Shown: positions 23,985 through 34,980 of the stretch, one piece after another
Layout of the letters: each line of letters starts with the position of its first letter
Numbering within the stretch: position 1 is the first letter of the stretch
Origin: Ignelater luminosus
Taxonomy: Eukaryota > Arthropoda > Insecta > Coleoptera > Elateridae
Assembly (NCBI GenBank): GCA_011009095.1
Contig: VTPC01000887.1
Span: 35,474-99,473, forward strand
DNA length: 64,000 bases
Direction: 5' to 3'
Made by a program: the position numbers and the translations under genes
Notes under the pieces: model-generated
Database searches by the model: none
What the model saw: only the letters and a program-made list of their open reading frames with translations
Told to the model about the DNA's origin: nothing

Positions 23985-26900
23985 TATCTTCTTCTTTAAG
24001 TACCGTCTCCTCTAAGAAGTTGGCTATCATCCTGGCTATTCTGACTTTTGAAGCTGCTGCTCTAAATAATTCCACAGAGCTACATCTACACTACTGTTTC
24101 AGGTTATTCATTCACGAAATGCGTCAAGTACTGTAGTTTTCTTATTTTTATACTATTTAGCAACTCTTTCTCCTTCTTAAATCTTCTGAATACGTCTTCA
24201 TTCGTTATTCTGTCCATCCAGCTTATTCTTAAGATCCTCCTATATGTCCACATTTCAAATGCTTCTATCCGGTCACTAATATATAATATTCTAACCGAAA
24301 AGACGTAGCATCTCAACATTCTTACCCTTAAGTTGTAGACTAAAGTATATTCTACCAAACATCTTTTTCATCTTGTTGAATACGGTTCTGGCTTGGCTAA
24401 TTCTTGATTTTATTTCTTCCGCATATTCATTATTTTCTTCCACCACTGTTTCCAGAAACTTAAATCTGTTGACTTTTTCTACCTGTTCTCTTCGTATCCA
24501 TAAGGCTTTCGGTTGTTGTTGCGCTTTTATTATTGTCATAGACTTAGTTTTTTGGGCATTCAATGTAAGTCCGCTTTCTTCACTATATTCCACCACTCTG
24601 TCCACTAGTCTCTGTAAGTTCTCTATTGTTCCAGCGATTAATATCGTATCATCTGTATATCTGATGTTATTCACAGGCGTTCCGTTCACTTTTATCCCGA
24701 TTGTCAAGTTTTCTAACGCTTTCGGAATTATTTTTTCAGAGTAAAGATTAAACAGCATAGGAGATAGCACACATCCCTGTCTTACCCCCCATTGTATTTC
24801 AATTTCTTCGGATAATTCATTGTTTATCTTCACTTTGGCTATTTGATTGAAATACAAGTAAATTATGAATCTAATATCACTTCTATCTATATTTTTACTC
24901 TTTGGTAGTCGAATAAGATGGTTATGACGCATTTTATCAAATGATTTGTTGTAATCGAGAAAGCAAACATATAACGGTTGATTACTGTCTATACATCGCT
25001 GAGTTAATGCATTAAAACTGAATAAAGCCTCTCGTGTTCCCATTACTCTTCTGAAAGCTTTCTAAAAATTCTTTATTGTATGATCTTCAAAAACATCCTG
25101 TAACTAGACCTTGCGTTACAGTATATGAATTAATAAAACTAGGATCGCATGGTCCTAGGTCAGCTGAGCTCAAGTTGGATGCCTTGGATGTGGTTCTTAT
25201 GAGGTTATGCCCACAATAAAACACAAGAAAAAAATTTAAATACAAATATATTAGAAAAAAATATATACAGTGCGAAAACTACTTATGGAATAAAATCAGT
25301 AATTTCAAAACGAATGATAGTTTTGAAAAACGATAAAACAGGTCAATTTTTATTTTATATTTCAATGTTTTTAAGGTGTTGTGCTCGTTTGTAACGTCAT
25401 TCCCTGTCGAGCGAAACGGCAAATAAGACTTAGAAGCTGATCCAATCCCACCAGTTAACGAAGATAAAAAAGACTTTCAGTCTTCATGAGATGAATTCGA
25501 GTGAAACCCACCAAAGAACCTGTTGTTTGAGATTATCTCCGTAATTGTAACTCCCGGTATATAAAAAAATTGGAGACAAAGGACGTCAATTAGTTTCGAC
25601 GAACACAAGGAATGCAAAAAATAGAAAAACTTACCCCTAACTAGAGGGATTTGCACAACACTCAAAACAAACTGAAGAAGTCAAAAATTTTATGAGTAAG
25701 CAGAACTCGCAAGCTGTTCTCTTTGTGTTCCCTCAAAATTCAAAATAGTCAGCCGGTCCATAATTTCCACATTCAATGAAGGACAAAATTAACAAATTTT
25801 TTAAACAAAAGAATCCTATCCAGAGCTTCAATCAAAGAAAACTGAAAAGTAGGAGGTAATAAGAACTCAAATCCGCAAGGATAAACGTGATGTTTAAATC
25901 TTCAAGAAGACAAAAAACTAAAAATTATTCCATAAGCGGAACAAAATTTGATCTCAACCCTGCTATTCAAGATCCTAGAATGTAATATCCCTTTACGGAA
26001 GCAATATAACAAAACCGCATAAATTTCCACAATAGGAAAATAAACTTAATATTAAAAGGTGCATATACCCTGTGTTTCACATGTAGTACAGGTTGTAAAC
26101 TACAGGAAAGTTTCAATCTTAAAGCAAGATAAATGCAAGCACGGACTAGTAACATTCCTAACCCATCATCTCTAAGTACAGTTATGGAACGAACAAAACT
26201 CTTTTTATTCAAAACTAAGGACTTACAGGCATCCTGAAAGCGGCAAATTAGCCAAGAATCATGTAACGGGCGAGGGACTACTAAAGACCGTTACCATTTG
26301 AAGCATGTGACTCATTAAACTAATTGTCTTATGTTCACTACATTTTTTTTGTGTTTGTTTTATTTGGTATTGCACTAGATGTTGATCTAACCCACTCTTC
26401 AGGAATAACTCCTCTGTTATAAATTCTGTTATATAGGTCTACTAGCACGTGTATTTGTTCGTCGGATATTAATTTAAGTACTTCTGCTATGATTTTATTA
26501 GGGCCTGGTGCTTTCTTAAGTTTTGCTAATTTCACTGCGTGTATCACCCCTTCCTTTGTTATATTTGGGCTGTTTCCTCTATTTGCATCATCTTGTATTA
26601 TTTCCTGTTAACGTTCATCTTCAAATAACTTCCGCACATATCCTGTCCATTTTTCCAACTTTTGTTTGGATCAGGGATTATTTTACCATTCTTCTCTAAT
26701 AGAAATATTACTGTTATTCTGTTTTTTTCGTACCCGCCAATTCTTTTATTCTTTTGTAAAAGTTGAAGTCATCATGTTTCCTTTGCAATTATTCTATCTC
26801 TGCGCAGTCGTCTTCATGCCATTTTTTCTTAGCTATTCGTATTTTTTTCTTATTTCTTTTTGAAAAGTTTCATAAGCATGTTTGCCTTTATCTTTGAACG

Positions 26901-27760
26901 ATCTTCTGTTTTCCATCAGTTGTAGTATTTCTGCCGTTATCCATGGTTTCTTTGCTTAGTGACTTTAATTTTTTTTTACAGTCTCTTTACTCGAGTTTTT
27001 AATGCATTTTTAAAAATTCTCCGTCTTTCATTTACGTTATGATCCAACGAATTCTCTCTTGTTTTATTCACATCTTCGTTAATTTTTTGTGTTAGCTGTT
27101 GTCTTATTGCTGGGTCCTTTAAGTGCACACTACTAATATGTAGTTGTTTTTGTTGCTTTTGTACTCTTTTCAGTCGTACTGCAAATTTTACTACTATTGA
27201 GTTGTGATCTGTTGCAGAATTCGCTTCAGGGTATGTCTTGGCTGATCTAATAAAGTTGCGATATCTTTTGTTAATTAACACATAGTCAATCTGGTTCCTA
27301 GCGATATTGTTATTCTTGTTTGCGGGAGACTTCCAAGTGTAGAACCTTCTTTTATGTGGTTTGAATAGGGTATTTGCAACCATCATGTCTTGTTCTTGAC
27401 AAAACTGTAATAGTCTGTCTTCTCGTTTATTTCTTTTTCCCAATCCATAGTTACCAACAATGTCTTCTACTTTCCCTTTCCCCAATTTTGCGTTAAAATC
27501 TCCCATTATAATTGTGATATCCCTGTGTTATTGTGATGTTTACAGCCTATTGGACTCGTTGTAGTAAAATTGTTCCAATTTTCCTTGATTTTTATCAGAC
27601 GTAGGAGCGTATATTTGAATGATATTTTTATGGCCCTATGGGAGACGGGAATGTAACTGGTTACAGATTCAGAGAACCCCTTATCAACCGCTATCGCCAC
27701 TCCATTCCAGTGTCGTGTATCATTGTTGCCAGAATAATAAATCTTACATTCATTGATATT
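23985..27760 (-). pseudogene. RTE-like LINE with endonuclease and RT, interrupted
   Basis: Reading down the minus strand: AP endonuclease domain (TRHWNGVAIAVDKGFSESVT; MGDFNAKLGKGKVEDIVGNYGLG from 27506; NQIDYVLINKRYRNFIRSAK; ATDHNSIVVKF), then the RT start (KLKKAPGPNKIIAEVLKLIS, GVIPEEWVRS, then after a shift CSEHKTISLMSHML). After an insertion at 25097-26294 come MFLKII, MGTREALFSFNALTQRC, FLDYNKSFDKM, GVRQGCVLSPMLFNLYSE, YTDDTILIAG (YADD changed to YTDD) and a C-terminus ending RAAASKVRIARMIANF followed by an A-rich tail near 23985. Several stops and shifts occur. The 5' end is truncated near 27760. Confidence 0.88.
25097..26294. mobile_element. 1.2-kb insertion inside the RTE-like LINE
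   Basis: The LINE protein reads ...SHMLQM on the 26.3-kb side and MFLKII on the 25.1-kb side; removing 25097-26294 joins them without a gap. A CAT trinucleotide flanks both junctions (25094-25096 and 26295-26297), a likely short target-site duplication. The ends carry short inverted GTAAC/GTTAC motifs (TGTAACTAG at left, CCGTTAC at right). No coding frame is recognisable. It could be a solo LTR or a non-autonomous DNA element; the superfamily is unresolved. Confidence 0.6.
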
Positions 27761-27789
27761 TAGTTTTCTTGAATTCGGCCATCTAGATC

Positions 27790-28790
27790 AAGAAACAGAT
27801 TATTCTATATATAATATGGCAAAAACGTATTCTGAATTGTATGTAGAAAAAAATCCATTAATTCAATCAAACACGCAAACAACCAGAACTAATAAAGCAA
27901 ATACAAAGAAAAGAAAGTTAGATAATTCATCGAAATTGGTAAAGAAAAACTTAGATTCAGTAAAATTAAATAATTTAGAAAACCACCAGATTGAAGAAAA
28001 CTTGGATTGGTTTTTCCTAGAATATGTTTTTAAATTCTTTTCTTTCAAAGCTGTTCGTAACATTGTGAACCAAACTAATCTGTACAGTATACAGATTACT
28101 GGAGAAGTGTAGGAACAACAGAAACACAGATAAGTGACTTTCTAGGAATAGCTTACCAAATTATTGGGGTGCTGGTACCCGAATAGAACAGATGGCAAAC
28201 GTAATGTCTTTAAGAAAATCTAAACAATAACATATATTTGTCCATCTTAACGATAACTCAAAAGTAGAAGATACAACAGACTGATATTATAAAATTCGGC
28301 CTTTGGTTGTCTGTAGATTGAACAATGATACTAATAAAGAAACAGAAGCTGACAACCTAAGGCAGCATATACAAAACAAACCCAATAACTGGGGCTTTAA
28401 ACCTTTTATAAGAACTGGTCTATCAGGAATGATTTGCTTTTTGATTCTCTATCAACGATTAAATACTTTTCTTTGGTTAGCAAGAAGAGAAGTAGATACC
28501 TTAGATGCTGAGAAGGATGTTGGAATAGGTGGTGCTGTTGTACTTGCAGTTTCAAAAACTATTTAAAACATCTGCACTATGTATTTTGATAATTATTTCT
28601 TTAGCATTAGACCGTTTATATAACTAAAAAGAAAATGTAATATTTACAGTCTAGGTAAGCTTAGGCAGAATCGAATAGGTGGATGTCCTTTACTTTCTAA
28701 TAAAGAACCTTTTAAAAGAGGTACAGGAAGCTGGGACTACAGGTCGGGTAACGGTGGAGTTATAATAGTATAATGAGAACAAAAAACCCA
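27790..28790 (+). pseudogene. Second piggyBac-like transposase fossil
   Basis: Fragments in several plus-strand frames read in family order: a basic, Asn/Lys-rich N-terminus, FFSFKAVRNIVNQTNLYSIQ, TTETQISDFLGIAYQI, NYWGAGTRIEQMANVMSLRK, HLNDNSKVEDTTD, YYKIRPLVVCRLNND, NKPNNWGFKPFIRTGLSGM, then GGCPLLSNKEPFKRGTGSWD near 28680-28745. These match the PGBD DDE_Tnp_1_7 layout, but many stops and frameshifts are present. It is clearly a different family from the 9.7-kb element. I found no terminal repeats or TTAA pair. It abuts the 5' end of the LINE at 27.76 kb. Confidence 0.8.
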
Positions 28791-30389
28791 AAAGAACTTT
28801 GTAAGCTCTTGGTAACAATACAGTGAAGTAAAATTTTATCCTTGTTTAATCAATGTGTATCGATATGGTTACAATAGCAAATTCCTGGTTTAGTGATGCC
28901 TTTGAAGATGGTGATTTGCATTTCTGAAGAGGTTAATATATAGTTCCCTAAGTTTCACACATTTATAAATAGTAGTGAACCCTACAGGGTTAAATGATAT
29001 ATATTTATTTTAATTAAATTAACAAACAATAGAACTAAAATTCTAAAATAAACGAGTTTTTTATTCAATTGCCAACATCAATTTTCAATTTAGTAGTTGT
29101 TATTGTTGTTATTACAAGAGAAGAAAGTAATATTTTCCCCGTGTGTACCATGTGTGTGTACCAAAACACACGAAGGAAAAAAGACACTTTCTTCCAGAAA
29201 TCCACATTTGAATATTTCGCCGACCTTAAAAAATTTATCAGAAATCTAAATAAAGTTCCTTTGCAAGTAACTGTAAGATAGTTTTGGTATCCATGGTATG
29301 CAAAACGTATCTAAGGAAAAGAACCAAATAAATATGGAACAACGGGGAGGAAAAATTGCTTTGTCTCCCGCTCAGAGACAATCGTCAGCTTTCGGCCAGT
29401 AAATGGAGGTCAAAAAGCATACTTTCAGTAAAGTCGATGAAAGAGTTAACTTGTAATGATTAACCAATAAATTGCAGTTTGACAGCTTATCGAAGTAAAA
29501 ACAACAACGACTATCTAACTACCAACAGCTGCGTCCAATAAATAAATCAACGATCAAAAAGAGGAAAAATTAGAAACCTTGACTACTTCAATTTTTCTCA
29601 CAAACTTCTATTCTTATTCCTCATGGTTTACTTAATCTCTTATCACAAAATGCAGTTTTATTTGATAAACATAAAACTATTCAAAAAAACTATAAATTAG
29701 CAACATTGGTAACCTGACTATCTTTACTTACCTAAAGTTATTCTCAAATAAATCCTACTACATTACTATGCATTCTGGATCAAGCATGGCCGCCGATATT
29801 GGGCTTTGCCCAATGCTTATCCTTATAATGTATATATACAGTTTATCTCATTTCGATAATTCCTTTGTTGGTAGCAAAACCTTCTAAACACCAGAATTCT
29901 TCATTGAGGAATGTCGGCAGTATTGTTGTTTATATTTTTATTTTAAATCAGAGGTTAGATTGTCATTCAGAAAGGGTAAACGTTTGCATTTCGTAGAGTT
30001 TCCTTTTGTTGTTTGTTTATTATTATTTGGAATAAAAAATTATTTTTTGTTTATTACTTCAATATTAATTGTAATCAAACTGATTTGGACATAAAAACGA
30101 ATTTACTACATTTTACTCCCATTTAGATATATGACATTCGTTTGATAGAAAACTTTCTAGTGAGAAATGTAAAAAATATGTTTGGGTTATAACAGTGCAT
30201 GCAAACCCTAAAGATTTGAAATTAATTGGAATTATAGAAATCAGATAAGGTATATAACAACTCTATTGTCACTTAACCAATAACGTGTTTATATTATCGC
30301 ATTCATCGGTTAAATCAAGGCTATAGTGCTAGTAACTTTCAAAATATTTTTGTTTTGCAAAAAATCCAAACTGTCATCAATCATTTTGG

Positions 30390-30683
30390 ATGACTTGGTA
30401 CATAAATCTCACTAAAAGCTCCCATTTGTGGAGCACTTACTGTAGGTATCAGAAACCAAAACGTGATCATTCTCTTTCGGTTCGATCAAAAAAGAAAGAA
30501 GATTTTGGCAAAGCTTCTCAGAATATTATCAAAGGCGACTTAATGGAGCTTTTTTCTCAAGTTCTTGATGCCAGTAAAACGTCAGGAGAAACCTGTACCT
30601 ACACAGTACTGATCTTAGAAAAAAAAGACCTATACGCCCTTCTCTATCTGCTGGATATTTCTTCAGAAGCACTTACAAAATAA
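30390..30683 (+). CDS. Unrecognised 97-codon open frame
   Basis: ATG-initiated frame reading MTWYINLTKSSHLWSTYCRY... with a mixed, protein-like composition (SQNIIKGDLMELFSQVLDAS, ILEKKDLYALLYLLDI). It is long for DNA this AT-rich. No motif, signal peptide or splice context identifies it. It may be a decayed exon or transposon fragment, or chance. Confidence 0.2.
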   Translation: MTWYINLTKSSHLWSTYCRYQKPKRDHSLSVRSKKKEDFGKASQNIIKGDLMELFSQVLDASKTSGETCTYTVLILEKKDLYALLYLLDISSEALTK

Positions 30684-31146
30684 TGAGAGAAAGGTTTTTC
30701 TGGTTTCACACAAAAGTAATATACCAATAGCAAAAGAATATCCAAAGTCTTAGAAAAAGAAAATAACATCATGAACAAAAAGATAAAGTCAACTAGCAAT
30801 ACTTGCAGTAGAGAATCTTTCTGCAAGTAAGATTTAAAAAGTCTTGAAGAGGGCCTATCAGGAAGTTCTTAGCGAAGTACATAAGAAACTTTCGGTAACT
30901 GCTTGATATAGCTACCTCAAGAAAACGACGTCTTGAGAGCAAGCTTTTAGTATTAGCAGGTAGAGAATTACTCATAGAACACAATTAGGTGGCCGGAGGT
31001 AAACAAGATTAATCCAATCTTGGCGAAACCGACTAAAAACAAACACGATTTTTAAACACATCTGAGGTTATGTTGCACGATAGAAAAATGAAGTTGGCAA
31101 CTAATACAGCTGCTTTTCACACTACCAACCCCCTATTCCAACATGA

Positions 31147-31283
31147 ATCTTGCGCGGGGCTGTAGCAAGGATGTGGTTAGGTTAGAAGCAGTTAGACGTT
31201 CATTTTTTAATGAATTCCACCCCAATCTTGCGGGCTGTGGTTAGGTTGGAAGCAATTAAACTTTCATGTTTTAAATAAATTCA
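31147..31283 (+). repeat. Two-unit direct repeat with GGTTAGGTTAG
   Basis: Units at about 31147-31219 and 31223-31283 share ATCTTGCG..GGCTGT, GTGGTTAGGTTRGAAGCA and TTCATKTTTTAA..AATTC blocks in the same order. No coding sequence. A local tandem duplication of repeat DNA. Confidence 0.6.
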
Positions 31284-32106
31284 CCCATGTCTTACTGTAC
31301 AACTTTAATTCTAGGGGTAGCTGTATCGAACTGTTACCGAACTTTCTAAGAAAAATAGTTATTTATTATACGTAAAAGGGAAAAAAGTAACAGATTTTTG
31401 AGTGAGGTAATAAAGGCTAAAAATGACTTTTTTCCGTGCATAATACAATATTCTTAAAAATTTTAATAAATTTGAACAAAATGATTTTCAGAATAGTAAG
31501 CTAATAATTGAATTCTCGGGGGAAAATATTCTCTAATCTGAAACTTTGATGTCGTCATTAAAATTAAATCTTATAATAATTTTTATAAAAGAAACTTATT
31601 AGTTTATAAATTTTAAATAAAATAATTAAGTTTTCTTTTTCAACGACATTTAATGGCGTTGAAAATAATCGTAAAATTCAATCTGAGCTAAATACAGAGG
31701 AAATACCGCAGTAGTATCCTCATCGCTCAACAAAATACCAAAAATTCTGATTTAAAAATAAAAATTTAAATTTATTCATATAGCTATAGTTTAAAGCAGA
31801 AAGTTTGTGATACAAACTGTAATCTAAACTGAATAGTTGATAAATGTGACATAAAAAGCCAAATACTAAATTCTAAGGCCTTGGAACGAAACGACCAAAA
31901 ACCCTATACAGTAAATCATAGCATCTTACGGAAGGCAAAGGCTAAAATCTTCAAATGAATTTAAGACTTCTTTAAACGTTCTTTCTTTTTGCATTTCGAC
32001 TTAGCCTTAAAGCTAGAGGGCTGTTAAGTAAATTGTTTATTTTCCTTCTTATTCTCTAGTCTTACTGCTATCTACTTCCTACTCATGTAAAGCGTTATGT
32101 GAACTT

Positions 32107-32280
32107 TATCACAGGGACCGAGTGACGTAGAAAGCATCTCCCGTGCTCGCTTGCATTCGGGAGATCCGGGACATCCCCGGGCCGACTGTTCTCACTAAGG
32201 TTTTTTCATGATTTTCCTTAGTAGTCGAGGCGAATGCCGGAACAGTATCAGTTGAGTCAAGCTGTTAGAATAAACTCTTT
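32107..32280 (+). repeat. GC-richer repeat-like stretch
   Basis: Sequence including CGGGAGATCCGGGACATCCC, GGGCCGACTGTTCTCACTAA and GTCGAGGCGAATGCCGGAAC stands out from the AT-rich background and resembles transposon-derived sequence I have a general memory of in insect genomes, but I cannot name the family. Confidence 0.3.
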
Positions 32281-34851
32281 GTACATCAGAGGAAATTGAA
32301 TTGAAAGGGTTTTTCGCTCCATTTATAATTGAAATTATAAGATTTTCCACAATACATCGAACAGCAAATACAGATTGAGAGAACTAATTGAGGTCCTAAT
32401 TAAGGATTAAAGCTTGTTATTGGACTATTGAGTGGACATCACTACTTGCTGTTGGACTTTATGAAGAAAGTGTGTCCAAATTGTACTACAAGATTGTTGT
32501 ATTAAAACCTTGCTGATGTCCGTCTAGAACCCAAATGCATGAGAAAGACTTCAAATAGGCCCACCTTATCCTTTGCCAGTGATATTAACCAGTTATAGGG
32601 TGATCAACCACTAGAGAGTAATGTCCCGAAGTCTAAAGTCTGTTTTCCCAGTATCGCGCAGTCCATTTCCTCATCCTAGGGCGTGTGATGTTTTGCTGAG
32701 TGAATCAACCTAAATCAGAGTAAATCTTAGGCAATGAAAGAGATAACATAAATTAGCATTACTATGAATTTCAAGGTAATTAGGTAATTCAGTTATTCGA
32801 TCTGAAGTTGTGTCTTTTTTGGAAATTATCTGATAATTAAAATGTTGACAAATTAGATTAAGAGGAAAAAACTAGCGAGGAGAATTATTTTTTCGATTTA
32901 CTGTATGAATCAAGAGAAAACTAACACATTTTATTTTTTGAGTTGGGAACAAAGCAGTTTTGTACACTAAACGGATATTACAAATCTTTCTAAAACGCCT
33001 GTTGAAGTTGGCAAGACGTATCACTTTGAATAAGTTGATGTTGAATACTATTATTAAGAGGAATGTAAAAACAATGAAATGCACACAAGTATTAATTTAC
33101 ATAATATGTTTGAACTCAATTGCATAAGAGTGATCCACAAAACTAAAACCAAAACACGTTCTGAATAAACAAGCTTTAAAACCATAAAACTCTCAAAAAA
33201 GTATAGTATTCTTAAAAAACATAAAAACGTTTTATTATTTCAATTCATTTAACAGCCTGACGGAAGCTTTTTTGTCTGTAAAAACAAAAACAGCTGCTTG
33301 TACGGGTCGAAAAAACTTTTTCACTTTATCCAAAACACTACCAATCCTGTGTGGCTTTTATATGGGCACGCCGAGTATAAATATAATGAAAGCTGCAGGT
33401 GAATGCCAATTTCTAAATGTTGGTTTCCAACAAACAAGTGGTTGTAGTAGTTTTAGAAAACACGTGTTGTAGGAACAAAATATGAATAGATCTTACATAA
33501 TAATCGCTGCTAAATTAATATTAAAATTAAAATCTCCTGTTTGGCATTGTTTATTAAAAAATTACATGGTTAATATATTGGCATACACGTGTCTGGATGT
33601 TTTTGCATTTTCATCCTGTTTACACATTCTTGACTTGTTTATTATGTGATGAATGATTTCTTCAACTAAAAAATCTCCCTTAAGATATTAAAGGCAAATT
33701 GTTTTTTCACTTGTTTTTAATAACACTGCTTAAAAAGTTAGATTTTAAAAAGATCAGCGCATTACAAGAAAAAAGCAAAACGAAATAATAAATTTAACTT
33801 TTTGAGGTGTTTGACATTCTGAATGTCTAAAATTGTTCTATTCATAATTTCTCTTCCGCTAAACAAACTCTTTTCAATAAACGAAAAGTCCTGTTTGCGC
33901 ACCACACTAAATATAAAAATAATGCTCTCTGTCTAAACAATAGACTTTTTTACACAATTCAACAACCCTACTGCCTGCCAAAAACCTTTGAGCATTCAGG
34001 AAATGTTTCAAGTGGCCAAATTAAATAAAAATGATTTTTTAATTACTGTGTTGGAAGTACTTTGTTCTTCCTATGTTTTATGTTTAAAAGTTGATTGAAA
34101 TTAAATTTTCCTTTCTTGAAATTACATTTAAATGTTTCTTCACTTGTTTTTTAGAATTGAAGAGATTATTCAATACACAAGGTTGTAGATAATAATACTG
34201 TCAGTAAGCTCGATTAAATTGAGACAGTAAATTACAGCGACCTCAAAATACAATAAAACAGCGTTATAAATAAGAACAGCTGTTATGTCTAGAATTTAAA
34301 TACAAAAGCAAGTCAAAATAATGAAAGTAAAAACAGCTTTTGGTATATTTGTTCTTGTATGTTAAAGGTAGCTCTTGTACAGGCTGTGTGATTACTCACT
34401 TGAAGGTTTTGACCTAATAATCATCTTAAATTGATTAAATCATAGTAATATTTAAAATATAAAAGAAAGTCATACGTAGTTGTCGTTAAAAATAATAAAA
34501 AAAAGAAATTAGCATTCCCATTGTTAAATTTTAAACCTTTGTAAAGGTATTACTAGAAGTAGGGTTGAGATATTACATTGCTTTTGTGAAACTAAATAAG
34601 GTAAGCCTTCTTGTAAAATCTTTATCTGTTTTTAAGAAGGGTCATTAAAGACCACCAAAGCTATACACCTTCCTAATATTCCAAAAAGACAAGATTAGAA
34701 ATCCTTTTCGGAAGTTAGAAATTTTGTCAACATTTATCGGAATATTATATTTTCTAAGGCTCACCGAGAATCTGAAGACAAAACCCACCTATTTTGTGTT
34801 GTTTGTAATACTTTTAATCTAAGACCCTTTTATCCTACTACCGTGTTGTAA

Positions 34852-34980
34852 TGTATCTAGATACAGTATCTAGATACTTTTGGTGTATCTGAGAGAGCAG
34901 ATAGCTACTTTTCCCAATTTAGTATCGGTATCTGTAACTAGTTACATTTTTTGTGTAACTGGTAGAAGTATCTAGATACA
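34852..34980. mobile_element. Short element of repeated GTATCTAGATAC motifs
   Basis: The palindrome TATCTAGATA occurs twice at the left (34854-34878) and once at the right end (34969-34978), with related TATCTGTAACTAGTTACA and GTGTATCTGAGAG between. Such self-repeating ends are seen in some hAT-type MITEs. No coding sequence. Confidence 0.5.

Larger units (their letters stand above)
28791..34851. other. No gene recognised
   Basis: AT-rich. Contains the open frame at 30390-30683, the direct repeat at 31.15 kb, the GC-richer stretch at 32.1 kb and a short hairpin ATTGGGC/GCCCAAT at 29798-29814. Confidence 0.45.
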
